From positions 744,001 to 808,000 of the forward strand of contig NZ_CP023000.1 of NCBI RefSeq assembly GCF_002277895.1: a stretch of DNA of 64,000 nucleotides, given 5' to 3'. A program made the translations under genes and the position numbers. Each line of letters starts with the position of its first letter. Position 1 is the stretch's first letter. This DNA is from Rhizobium sp. 11515TR. GTDB lineage: Bacteria; Pseudomonadota; Alphaproteobacteria; Rhizobiales; Rhizobiaceae. The notes under the pieces were generated by a model. The model saw only the letters and a list, made by a program, of their open reading frames with translations. It did no database searches and had not been told where the DNA came from. Shown here piece by piece: positions 34,514 to 42,250 of the stretch.

Positions 34514-34539
34514 GCGCCCTTAGGTGACGATAAGGGCGC
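34514..34539. terminator. bidirectional hairpin between convergent genes
   Basis: GCGCCCTTA and TAAGGGCGC form a perfect 9-bp stem with an 8-base loop, midway between the serA stop and the stop of the convergent flavoprotein gene. There is no long T tract. It could serve both transcripts. Confidence 0.65.
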
Positions 34540-34583
34540 GCATCGATCCGGTCCTATGACCAATAATTCAGCCGATCTCTCGA

Positions 34584-36071
34584 TTAGGCGATACGGCGAG
34601 CGGCAGCGATCTGGCTGGCGCCGATACTGGCGAGAGCGACGCTGAACAGGGTCGGGTTTGTGGCGGTCTTCGTGGGAATGACTCCATTGCCGGCAACATA
34701 GAGGTTGTCGAAGCCCCAGACCTTGGAGTTCCTGTCGCAAACGCTGGTACCATCGTTGCGCTCGCCCATACGGATCGTGCCCTGATAATGCAACGACGAG
34801 CCGACCGGCTGCACGAAGGTAGCAAAACCGGGCGCCGGGCGACCGATAATGGCGGAAATTCGCTGGGCATGGCCCTTGGCCTCTTCGAGGCGCGCCTTGT
34901 CGCCCTCCGACTGACGCCAATGGATGGAAATAGCTGGCAGCCCGAGCCAGTCACGGCGATCGTCATCGAAGGTGACACGGTTGTCGGCGCTGATATCGGA
35001 GGGCACGAAAACGCCCATGCCAATCGGCTGGCCGCTCATGTCGCTGGCATGCGGCATCGAGTGCAGGCTTGCCGGGGCGATGGTGACCGAGTAGGGGAAC
35101 TCCTTGGTAGCCGGAATCCAGCTCATCGCGGTCATGGGCACATCGGTCTGCATCTCGGTGATCTGCGAGACGATATAATGGTCGTTGATATAGCGGCCGA
35201 GCGCTTCAGGGCGTATGCCAGAGGCGTAGAGCAGCTGAGGGGAATGCAGCGAGTCGCACGCAACGACGACCGTGCCGGCCTTGACAATAAAGGTTTCCTT
35301 CGAGCCGGCTCGCGCGAGCTCGACCCCCGTGACATGACCATTTTCGTGGATCACGCGGCGGCAGGCGGTTTCAGAGAGAATATGAAAGCTCTCCTCGGGC
35401 TCGTCGACAAGGTCGCCAAGAACGACGTCAGTGCCGTGATAGCGCAGGCCGTCAGGACCGGGCGTTGCCGCGAGCGGCATCGGCTGGACGAAGCGATCGG
35501 GTGAGCGACCGGGATTGAAGACCTCGCCCAGGCGCTCGCGCATTGCGACCGCTGCGGCATCGCCGGCGCGTGGGTCCTTGTTGGTACCGAGCAATGCTGC
35601 CGACACGGCCAAAGCCCTCTGCATCTCATCGGTGGGGATGAAGGGCACCAATTCGATCTCCGATGGCACCGGCGTGCCGGTCGACCATTTGGTGCCCATG
35701 CCGCCGACATTGGCCGCCGAGAAGCCGGCGAAGAGGTTCTCATCCTGGGCATCGGCGTCGTTGGCGATGAAAAGGCCCGAGCGGCGCAGCAACGAATGAT
35801 CGAAGCCGCCAGCGCGGCGGGCCTCCCACTCTTCCTTGTTGATTGGCATGCGCGGGCTGCGGTCGCCGCCCTGGGCACGCACCTCGCAGGCCGCGCGCTC
35901 GTCGAGATCGATAATATTGTCGAGATGTGCGCCCTTTTGCGGCAGAATCTGCGGGCCGGCTTCTACCATCAGAATACGCGCTTCCGGCCAGTGATTCCTG
36001 ATGACCCGTGCATAGGCCGAGCCAGTCGGGCCACTTCCGATGATGACGACGTCGGCGGACTGACGAGACAT
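34584..36071 (-). CDS. GMC-type flavoprotein oxidoreductase (pyranose-oxidase-like)
   Basis: The 495-residue protein has an N-terminal FAD site (DVVIIGSGPTGSAYARVI, with VEAG ending the second strand), NVGGMGTKWSTGTP where GMC enzymes contact the flavin, and a C-terminal SLHYQGTIRMG with the catalytic His. GVIPTKTATNPTLFSVALA carries the second catalytic residue (Asn). The HYQGT and ATNPT pair resembles pyranose 2-oxidase and the bacterial C-glycoside 3-oxidases (CarA/DgpA-like) more than choline dehydrogenase. It probably oxidises a sugar or glycoside hydroxyl. It is divergent from a xylose-isomerase-fold protein. Confidence 0.83.
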   Translation of the reverse strand: MSRQSADVVIIGSGPTGSAYARVIRNHWPEARILMVEAGPQILPQKGAHLDNIIDLDERAACEVRAQGGDRSPRMPINKEEWEARRAGGFDHSLLRRSGLFIANDADAQDENLFAGFSAANVGGMGTKWSTGTPVPSEIELVPFIPTDEMQRALAVSAALLGTNKDPRAGDAAAVAMRERLGEVFNPGRSPDRFVQPMPLAATPGPDGLRYHGTDVVLGDLVDEPEESFHILSETACRRVIHENGHVTGVELARAGSKETFIVKAGTVVVACDSLHSPQLLYASGIRPEALGRYINDHYIVSQITEMQTDVPMTAMSWIPATKEFPYSVTIAPASLHSMPHASDMSGQPIGMGVFVPSDISADNRVTFDDDRRDWLGLPAISIHWRQSEGDKARLEEAKGHAQRISAIIGRPAPGFATFVQPVGSSLHYQGTIRMGERNDGTSVCDRNSKVWGFDNLYVAGNGVIPTKTATNPTLFSVALASIGASQIAAARRIA

Positions 36072-36172
36072 TCCCGCTATTCCCCACTCTTAAATCAATT
36101 TGATTGCAAACAAAGATGTATCGTAGCCGAAGTCAACCGGGATTGTTAAGTTACCGAACAAAGTTTTTGTGA

Positions 36173-36180
36173 AAGCGCTT
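36173..36180. promoter_or_regulatory. possible LacI-type half-operator core
   Basis: AAGCGCTT in the context TGTGAAAGCGCTTAAGG resembles the centre of LacI-family operators and lies 13 bases before ATG 36194. No LacI-family gene is present in the window, and the outer bases are not symmetric, so support is weak. Confidence 0.25.
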
Positions 36181-36193
36181 AAGGAGAGGCACG

Positions 36194-37078
36194 ATGAAGG
36201 TAGGTCTGAGCTCATACAGTTTCCGTCCGTTGATGCAGAGCGGCGCCATGCAGATCGAGGATGTCTTTGCCTGGGTCGGCAAACATGGCGGCGATCACGT
36301 CGAACTGGCGACGCTTTCCGTCGCGCCCGAAGGGCAGGACCTGCAATATGAACTCGCCAATGACGCGGAGATGCTGGAGCGGCTAAAGGGCGCGTCTCAG
36401 AAAAACGGCGTACCGCTTTCCGGCCTCTGCATGTCCGGCAATTTCATTGATGACGGCGAACGCGCATTCCAGCTTGGCCGGCTGAAGCGCTATGTCGAGC
36501 TCTGCGACAAGCTCGGTGTCCGCTTCCTGCGCCACGATGTCGTTCCCTGGTCGCTCCGCGCAACGGAGCCCGGCCAGTTCGAAGCCGCGTTCCCGGCAAT
36601 CGCCGAAGCCACCCATGAGCTTGCCGCGCATGCCGGACGCTATGGCGTGACCACCAGCGTCGAGGATCACGGTTTCTTCATGAATTCCAGCGAGCGGATC
36701 AAGCGGCTTCTTCATGCCGTCAATCTGCCGAGCTTCAAGCTGACCGTCGATATCGGCAATTTCCTCTGCGTCGATGAGAATCCCCTGACGGGGACGCGTG
36801 CGTGCCTCTCTCATGCAAGTTTCGTCCATATCAAGGATTTCTATGTGCGCCAGATAGCGCCTGGCGCGGACTGGCTGCAGACGGTCGGCGGCCAGGCGAT
36901 CCGCGGCTCGGTCTTCGGCTATGGCGACCTGCCTGTGAGGTCAATCATCGAGGACATCGTCGCCTCAGGCTATGACGGCTTCGTCTCGCTGGAATATGAA
37001 GGCAACGAGCCGACGCAATATGGTTGCGAAACCGGTCTGAAGAATGCGAAGGCGATGTTTGCGGCTGCCGGCCGCTGA
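36194..37078 (+). CDS. sugar phosphate isomerase/epimerase-fold protein 1 (AP-endonuclease-2 family)
   Basis: This 294-residue xylose-isomerase-like TIM barrel has likely metal ligands in TSVEDHGFF (Glu), KLTVDIGNFL (Asp), HASFVHIKDFY (His/Asp) and VSLEYEGNE (Glu). AGGAGAGG precedes the ATG. Family members epimerise ketoses or keto-sugars, or act as lyases on 3-keto-glycosides. It is divergent from the flavoprotein gene, and the second TIM-barrel gene converges on it 26 bases away. No signal peptide, so cytoplasmic. Confidence 0.85.
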   Translation: MKVGLSSYSFRPLMQSGAMQIEDVFAWVGKHGGDHVELATLSVAPEGQDLQYELANDAEMLERLKGASQKNGVPLSGLCMSGNFIDDGERAFQLGRLKRYVELCDKLGVRFLRHDVVPWSLRATEPGQFEAAFPAIAEATHELAAHAGRYGVTTSVEDHGFFMNSSERIKRLLHAVNLPSFKLTVDIGNFLCVDENPLTGTRACLSHASFVHIKDFYVRQIAPGADWLQTVGGQAIRGSVFGYGDLPVRSIIEDIVASGYDGFVSLEYEGNEPTQYGCETGLKNAKAMFAAAGR

Positions 37079-37103
37079 CCATCGCCCGCTTGCAATCCAG
37101 CCA

Positions 37104-37952
37104 TTAGAGCGCGGCGATCCGATCGACGCGCTTCTTCAAATCGGCGAGGCGCTGTCGGTCGCCTCCCGGCACCTCGATGGAGGCCCAGCCGGAGTAACCG
37201 ACATCAGTGAGAGCCTTATTGACCGCAGCCCAATCGCAGTCGCCCTCGCCCAGCTCGACATCGAAGCCCTTCCACGGGCCTTCGCTGTTCATCTTTTCAA
37301 GGCTGTATTCCTTGATGTCGATCTTCAGTATGCGCTTGCCGAGTGCCTCGATCCAATCCGTCGGCCGGCCGTAGCGGAGCACATTGCCGACATCGAAATA
37401 CCAACCGAGCCTGGGATGGTTGAAGCGATCAATGAAGTCAGCCGCCTCAAGCGGGCTCAACAGAAAGTCGTTCCACACGTTTTCGAGCGCGATCGATACG
37501 CCGCTCTCTTCAGCGGCTGGCAGGATCCGCGCGATTTCCTCGCCGGCTCTCGCATAAGCGGTCTTGTAACTGGTACCGGCATTGACGACGCCGGGAACGA
37601 GCAGCACCGTCGTCGCGCCATAGAGCTTTGCATCATGCAGAGCCTTGACCATCGAATCGACGCAAGCCTGGCGTGCCGATGGATGGGGATCCGTCAGCGG
37701 ACGCTTCCAGTGTACGGCATTGACGAGGCCGGGGATAGCGAGCCCAGTCTTGTCGCGGGCATTCAGAACTTCGTCGAGCGGCAGGTCATTGGGCGCATCG
37801 AGCTCGACCCCGTCATAACCGAGATCCCGCAGGAGCTGGAATTTCTCCAGGATGGAAAGCGACGGCTCCTCGACCATGCCCCATTTCAAGCTGATCTTCG
37901 CCAAGGGGCGAGCGGAAACGGGTGAAAAGGAATGAGCGGCGGATTCTGTCAT
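37104..37952 (-). CDS. sugar phosphate isomerase/epimerase-fold protein 2
   Basis: A 282-residue TIM barrel with the metal-ligand pattern of tagatose-3-epimerase / hydroxypyruvate-isomerase-like enzymes: SIALENVWN (Glu), LGWYFDVGNVL (Asp), ILKIDIKEYS and WASIEVPGGD (Glu). ATG 37952 is chosen because it starts just before the first strand; the frame is open to 38036 without a ribosome-binding site. It is only distantly similar to the 36194 protein. The trio with the flavoprotein suggests oxidise-then-isomerise or oxidise-then-cleave chemistry on a sugar. Confidence 0.82.
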   Translation of the reverse strand: MTESAAHSFSPVSARPLAKISLKWGMVEEPSLSILEKFQLLRDLGYDGVELDAPNDLPLDEVLNARDKTGLAIPGLVNAVHWKRPLTDPHPSARQACVDSMVKALHDAKLYGATTVLLVPGVVNAGTSYKTAYARAGEEIARILPAAEESGVSIALENVWNDFLLSPLEAADFIDRFNHPRLGWYFDVGNVLRYGRPTDWIEALGKRILKIDIKEYSLEKMNSEGPWKGFDVELGEGDCDWAAVNKALTDVGYSGWASIEVPGGDRQRLADLKKRVDRIAAL

Positions 37953-38077
37953 TGATGGGTCTTTGCGTAGTAGGTCGGATAGCGGCGGCACTATGTCAGC
38001 CAATCCAAAGCCGATCAATCGGTCATTGGAAGGCAAAAAGCGATGCCCGCCATGATGTCCGGGAGACTTTCAACCTA

Positions 38078-38293
38078 CATCAGACTAAAGTCCGATCCAT
38101 GACAGGACCTAGGCCCGAAGACATAATCTTTGGTCCTAATCCCATGGATTGCCCCGACCTTTGCGCCAGTTGTTTCTCGCGATGGAGGCGGCGGGATATC
38201 CAGCCGCTGTCGTAATGCATGCGGAGAAGGTCGATGAATATGAACGGCGTCCTTGAAAGCGGCATCCCAGCCCCGGCATCTGCCGCAGTTTCC
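38078..38293 (-). repeat. inverted promoter/leader repeat, copy A
   Basis: The reverse complement of this ~215-bp segment matches 47636-47847 with roughly 80-85 percent identity by eye. Shared blocks include GACTTTAGTCTGATG, TTAGGACCAAAGATT, CAATCCATGG, AACAACTGGCGCAAAGGT, CATGCA-TACGA-AGC and GCCGTTCATATTCATCGA. The copy drives the rightward gene pair at 38335. It contains a 29-bp dyad and the start of the small ORF at 38234. No transposase, terminal repeats or target duplication accompany it, so it is a duplicated promoter/leader rather than an IS. Confidence 0.8.
38110..38138. promoter_or_regulatory. 29-bp dyad in leader copy A
   Basis: TAGGCCCGAAGA-N5-TCTTTGGTCCTA is symmetric at 10 of 12 arm positions. 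It corresponds exactly to the dyad at 47785-47813 and lies about 96 bases upstream of the small ORF. A second conserved block, CATCAGACTAAAGTC, lies just upstream at 38078-38092. Conservation in two promoters suggests a transcription-factor site; an RNA hairpin is the alternative. Confidence 0.6.
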
Positions 38294-38329
38294 AACGGCG
38301 GCAACATCACGCCGCCAGCGGCGAGATAA
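38234..38329 (+). CDS. small leader ORF A (31 residues)
   Basis: The frame starts MNMNGVLESGIPAPASAAVS and ends at TAA 38327-38329, six bases before the next ATG. GAGAAGG precedes the start. The first 18 residues match the small ORF at the head of the opposing operon (47691 leftward) at all but about four positions; the C-termini differ. No known family is recognised and there is no signal peptide or membrane helix. It could be a leader peptide that couples translation to the downstream gene, or a small functional protein. Confidence 0.55.
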   Translation: MNMNGVLESGIPAPASAAVSNGGNITPPAAR

Positions 38330-38334
38330 CCGCC

Positions 38335-39309
38335 ATGCAGCAGACAAAGCGAATCCTCGTTACCGGCGGCGCAGGTTTTCTCGGCTCTTTCCTATGCGAG
38401 CGGCTTTTGCAGGAAAAACATAAGGTTATCTGCGTAGATAATTTTTTTACAGGACGGAAAAGCAACGTCTCGCATCTGCTGGATAACAGATCTTTCGAAA
38501 TCGTCCGCCACGACATTACCTTCCCCCTCTATGTAGAGGTTGACGAGATCTACAATCTCGCCTGTCCGGCGAGCCCGGTTCATTATCAGTTCGATCCGGT
38601 GCAGACGACCAAGACCAGCGTCCACGGCGCGATCAACATGCTCGGCCTCGCCAAACGGGTCGGCGCCAAGATCCTCCAGGCATCGACCTCCGAAGTCTAT
38701 GGAGATCCAGAGATCCATCCCCAACAGGAGGATTATTGGGGCCGGGTGAACCCGATAGGCCCGCGCTCCTGTTACGACGAGGGCAAGCGCTGCGCCGAGA
38801 CCCTGTTCTTCGATTACTGGCGTCAGCACCAGCTCAGGATCAAGGTGGCGCGCATCTTCAATACCTATGGTCCAAGGATGCGCCCCGATGACGGCCGGGT
38901 CGTCTCCAACTTCATCGTGCAGGCGCTGCAGAATAAGCCGATAACGGTTTATGGCAGCGGCCAGCAGACGCGCTCGTTCTGCTATGTCGACGATCTTATC
39001 GACGGCCTGGTTCGCCTCATGAGAACAAAGGACGAGATCACAGGCCCGATCAATCTCGGCAATCCGGCGGAGTTTACGATGCTGGAACTTGCCAATCTCG
39101 CGATAGAACTGACCGGAAGCCGCTCGGTGATAAAATACCTCCCCCTGCCCGCCGACGATCCCAGGCAACGCCAGCCGGATATCGGGGTCGCATCGCGCGA
39201 ACTCGGCTGGAAGCCCAAGGTTCAGCTGAAAGCCGGGCTTGGCAAAACGATCGCTTATTTTGAGGAACTGCTTTCGTCTGGCCGTTCGCACGCGATCGCT
39301 GCCGAATGA
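38335..39309 (+). CDS. UDP-glucuronate decarboxylase (UDP-xylose synthase) type SDR
   Basis: The 324-residue extended SDR has the NAD motif TGGAGFLGSFL, NLACPASPVHYQ, STSEVYGDP, and the catalytic Tyr-x3-Lys in GPRSCYDEGKR. The CPASPxHYQ and GPRSCYDEGKR patterns are characteristic of UDP-xylose synthases, which convert UDP-glucuronate to UDP-xylose with loss of CO2. It overlaps the galE-like gene by ATGA and would supply an activated pentose to the glycosyltransferases of this cluster. dTDP-glucose dehydratase is a less likely alternative. Confidence 0.87.
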   Translation: MQQTKRILVTGGAGFLGSFLCERLLQEKHKVICVDNFFTGRKSNVSHLLDNRSFEIVRHDITFPLYVEVDEIYNLACPASPVHYQFDPVQTTKTSVHGAINMLGLAKRVGAKILQASTSEVYGDPEIHPQQEDYWGRVNPIGPRSCYDEGKRCAETLFFDYWRQHQLRIKVARIFNTYGPRMRPDDGRVVSNFIVQALQNKPITVYGSGQQTRSFCYVDDLIDGLVRLMRTKDEITGPINLGNPAEFTMLELANLAIELTGSRSVIKYLPLPADDPRQRQPDIGVASRELGWKPKVQLKAGLGKTIAYFEELLSSGRSHAIAAE

Positions 39310-40280
39310 GAACGGTCCTTGTCACTGGCGGAGCCGGCTATATCGGATCGCATTGCTGCAAGGCCTTCGCCGAGGCCGGATGGTCGGTTGTGACCTACGA
39401 CAATCTCTCCCGCGGCTGGCGTGACGCCGTGAAATGGGGACCGCTGGTCGAGGGCGACATTGCCGACGCCGAGATAGTCGCGGCAACGTTGCGCCAATAC
39501 CGCCCGGATGTGGTCGCTCATTTTGCGGCCTATGCCTATGTCGGCGAATCCGTCGAGTTTCCCGAGTTCTACTATCGGAACAACACATTCGGGACGCTGG
39601 TTCTCATCGAGGAAATGCTCAAGGCAGGCATCAACCGGCTGATCTTTTCAAGCACCTGCGCATCCTATGGCATCCCGACCCGCACCCCAATTGACGAGAC
39701 CCATCCGCAATGGCCGATCAACCCTTATGGATGGTCGAAATTCATGATCGAGCGGATGGTGGAGGATTTCGCGCGCGCCCGCGGCCTCAACGCGGTGATG
39801 CTGCGATATTTCAATGCGGCCGGCTGCGATCCTGATGGCGAGATCGGTGAACGGCACGAGCCCGAGACCCATGTCGTGCCGCTCGCCATAGAAGCGGCGA
39901 TCAGATCGGGCCGAACCTTCACCATCAACGGCACCGATTTCGACACGCGTGACGGAACGGCCATCCGCGACTACATCCACGTCAGCGATCTCGCGCAGGC
40001 TCACCTCCTTGGTGGAGAGAAGCTATTGCGGGATGAGGGAGTACACATCTACAACCTCGGCACCGGCAACGGAACGACCGTTAAGGAATTGGTCGATGCT
40101 GTCAGCCGAATTTCCGGACGCAGGCTTCCCGTTACCTATGGCCCCCGTAGAGCGGGCGACCCACCGGCTCTCGTCGCTGCGGCCAATAAAGCCGGGCGCG
40201 AGCTTGGATGGGTGCCCAGGCATTCCAGTATCGACAGGATTATCGAGACGGCGCTCGCCTGGTATCGCCGCCGGATGTGA
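39306..40280 (+). CDS. galE: UDP-glucose 4-epimerase
   Basis: The 324-residue extended SDR has TGGAGYIGSHCCKAF (NAD), AAYAYVGESV, SSTCASYG with the catalytic Ser/Thr, and NPYGWSKFMIE with Tyr-x3-Lys. The DGTAIRDYIHVSDLAQAH segment is diagnostic of GalE. It interconverts UDP-glucose and UDP-galactose, or UDP-xylose and UDP-arabinose when paired with a UDP-xylose synthase as here. The stop lies 3 bases before the stop of the convergent glycosyltransferase gene. Confidence 0.9.
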   Translation: MRTVLVTGGAGYIGSHCCKAFAEAGWSVVTYDNLSRGWRDAVKWGPLVEGDIADAEIVAATLRQYRPDVVAHFAAYAYVGESVEFPEFYYRNNTFGTLVLIEEMLKAGINRLIFSSTCASYGIPTRTPIDETHPQWPINPYGWSKFMIERMVEDFARARGLNAVMLRYFNAAGCDPDGEIGERHEPETHVVPLAIEAAIRSGRTFTINGTDFDTRDGTAIRDYIHVSDLAQAHLLGGEKLLRDEGVHIYNLGTGNGTTVKELVDAVSRISGRRLPVTYGPRRAGDPPALVAAANKAGRELGWVPRHSSIDRIIETALAWYRRRM

Positions 40281-40283
40281 TCC

Positions 40284-41513
40284 TTACTTGCGTGTCGTTG
40301 TCAGAAACTCATCGAGAGCGGCGCCAACCGCTTCGATCGAAAAATTCTCCGTAACCCGCCGTCGGGCGGCGGCACCCAGTCGTGCGCGAAGAACTCCATC
40401 ATCTTTCAATCTCGCCAACGCCCGCGCAATTTCCTCCGGCTGTTCCTGCGCAACCATCAGGCCGCCCGAGGCCTCGCCATCGACGAGAATGTCCGGCAGG
40501 CCCTGTGCATCCGAAGCGATGACGGGAAGGCCGCAAGCCATGGCTTCCAATGGCGCGACCGGCATACCCTCGATGCGCGAGGCTGTGACATAGACGTCCG
40601 CGGCCGATAGCCAGCGGCGGACCAAGGTTCGGTCCGTCATGTAACCGGACAACCATTGCACGTTCGCCAATTCGCTTTCGCGAACGAGCTTTGCGAAAGC
40701 GTCATCGTCCTGGCCCGATCCGATGATCACCAATCGGCACGTGGAAGCACCGCCGAAGTGCTCCCAGGCTTTCAGCAGCACATCAAGCCCCTTGCGGCGG
40801 ATATCGATGCGCCCGTGATTGAGGACGATGAAACAATCCTGCGGCAGGCCAAGATTTGCTCGCGCCTCGCTGCGATCCGTGGCTTGCCATTCCTGCGTAT
40901 CCAGTGGATTGGGGATATTCGCGATATCGACAGCAATGCGCGGATAGGCCCTGGCAAGACGCTCACGCTCTGCGGAAGACGCGACGATTAGGCCGCGGCA
41001 GGCGCGCAGTGAAAGCTGTCTTGCGAGAGCCTCGACCCAGGACAGCGTGCGATCCCCTCCCTGAAAGGTGGCGTAGAGAGGAAGGTTCAAACGCCGCGCC
41101 AGCCATGCCAGCGCATCGAAGCGCGTATATTCATACTCCTGGGCAAGCAGCAGATCGCATTTGGAGCGGGAAAGAATCTCGCGGAAAGCTGAAAGCGGCG
41201 TTGCAGACCAGCGCCGCAGACTATAGGCGGCAGGGGAATGGCCCTGGTGTGGCCGCTCTGCCGGTGCGACCCAGATCGGCGTGCCCGTGCCAGGATGCTC
41301 GTAGCATTTAATCCCGTTCACTCGCTCCGACGCACAGACGATGATCGGCTCGTGGCCGGCCGAACCCAGTGCCGCCGCATAGCCGAACAGCCAGCCTCCC
41401 GTCATCCGCTCGACGAAATCCCGAAGTTCAAGCCCGATCGGATCGAGAAATTCTTCGATCACGTCTCCCCATGGGAAAAGCGCGATCACCTTTGACGTCT
41501 GGTCACCTCTCAT
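40284..41513 (-). CDS. glycosyltransferase family 4 (GT-B fold)
   Basis: The 409-residue protein has a C-terminal GT4 domain: VLNHGRIDIRRKGLDVLLKA, LVIIGSGQDDDAF, then SRIEGMPVAPLEAMACGLPVIASD, with the E-x7-E nucleotide-sugar motif. The N-terminal acceptor domain starts with KVIALFPWGDVIEEF. ATG 41513 overlaps the methyltransferase stop (ATGA); the frame is open to 41756 but that part is a shadow. It is the last gene of the six-gene leftward operon. Likely adds one sugar to a lipid-linked or polysaccharide acceptor in the cytosol. Confidence 0.88.
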   Translation of the reverse strand: MRGDQTSKVIALFPWGDVIEEFLDPIGLELRDFVERMTGGWLFGYAAALGSAGHEPIIVCASERVNGIKCYEHPGTGTPIWVAPAERPHQGHSPAAYSLRRWSATPLSAFREILSRSKCDLLLAQEYEYTRFDALAWLARRLNLPLYATFQGGDRTLSWVEALARQLSLRACRGLIVASSAERERLARAYPRIAVDIANIPNPLDTQEWQATDRSEARANLGLPQDCFIVLNHGRIDIRRKGLDVLLKAWEHFGGASTCRLVIIGSGQDDDAFAKLVRESELANVQWLSGYMTDRTLVRRWLSAADVYVTASRIEGMPVAPLEAMACGLPVIASDAQGLPDILVDGEASGGLMVAQEQPEEIARALARLKDDGVLRARLGAAARRRVTENFSIEAVGAALDEFLTTTRK

Positions 41514-42250
41514 TTGCGCCAGGCAAAAGCCGTCTCGGTGCCACGCGTGGATGGCCGGTGCATCAAGTAACCGAGGAAGGTCACGGGCGCGGCCAGCGCA
41601 TAGAGGACCTTGCGACGACGGCGTCCGATGCGAGAAAACGAAACGTCGTGGAAAAACGCGGTGGCGGCATTGATGAAGGTGGCGCGCCGTTCCGGGCGTC
41701 TGTCGAAAAGGGCCGCGAGTTCCGGGTCCCGGTATCCTCGCCTGACATGGCCCCATTCGCGCATCAGTTCGCTTTCATGCGGACAATGGCGTTTCATGAC
41801 GCTGAAATATGGATAATGCCAGTTGATCTCAGGAGTGGAGATCAGGACATAGCCACCCGGCCGTACCACTCGCAGCGCCTCCTGCGCGGCACGACGATCA
41901 TCCTCAATATGCTCCAGCACGTCGAACATGGTGACGATATCGAAACTGTCGTCATCCATTGGCAGCGAGCAGGCGTCACCACAAATGAAGGTCGATTTCG
42001 CCCAGGAGGGCTGGTGGTCGGCCAGCTCCGGATCGATGTCGAGCGTGACGATTTCGGCCTGCGGATAGAGGATGCTGGCAAGGCCGCTACGGCCGCCGCC
42101 GATTTCCAGCACCCGCCCTCTTCCTCCGGTTTCCGCAGGGGCCACCCGATGGATGGCGCGCATCTTCTCGCGATAGAACAGGCCATCCGTCAAGCCGTTC
42201 GGATAAGGGTTCCCGGATAGAAACTGGCCAAGCGCCGCTTTCTTGATCAT
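41510..42250 (-). CDS. class I SAM-dependent methyltransferase
   Basis: A 246-residue Rossmann-fold methyltransferase: motif I VLEIGGGRSGLA, the acidic strand end TLDIDPE, GDACSLPMDDDSFDIVTMFDVLEHI (motif II) and ALRVVRPGGYVLI (motif III). The C-terminal 50 residues carry a hydrophobic segment (KVLYALAAPVTFLGYL) that may bind the membrane. It overlaps both neighbours by 4 bases. In this cluster it could O-methylate a sugar or cap a chain end. Confidence 0.87.
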   Translation of the reverse strand: MIKKAALGQFLSGNPYPNGLTDGLFYREKMRAIHRVAPAETGGRGRVLEIGGGRSGLASILYPQAEIVTLDIDPELADHQPSWAKSTFICGDACSLPMDDDSFDIVTMFDVLEHIEDDRRAAQEALRVVRPGGYVLISTPEINWHYPYFSVMKRHCPHESELMREWGHVRRGYRDPELAALFDRRPERRATFINAATAFFHDVSFSRIGRRRRKVLYALAAPVTFLGYLMHRPSTRGTETAFAWRK

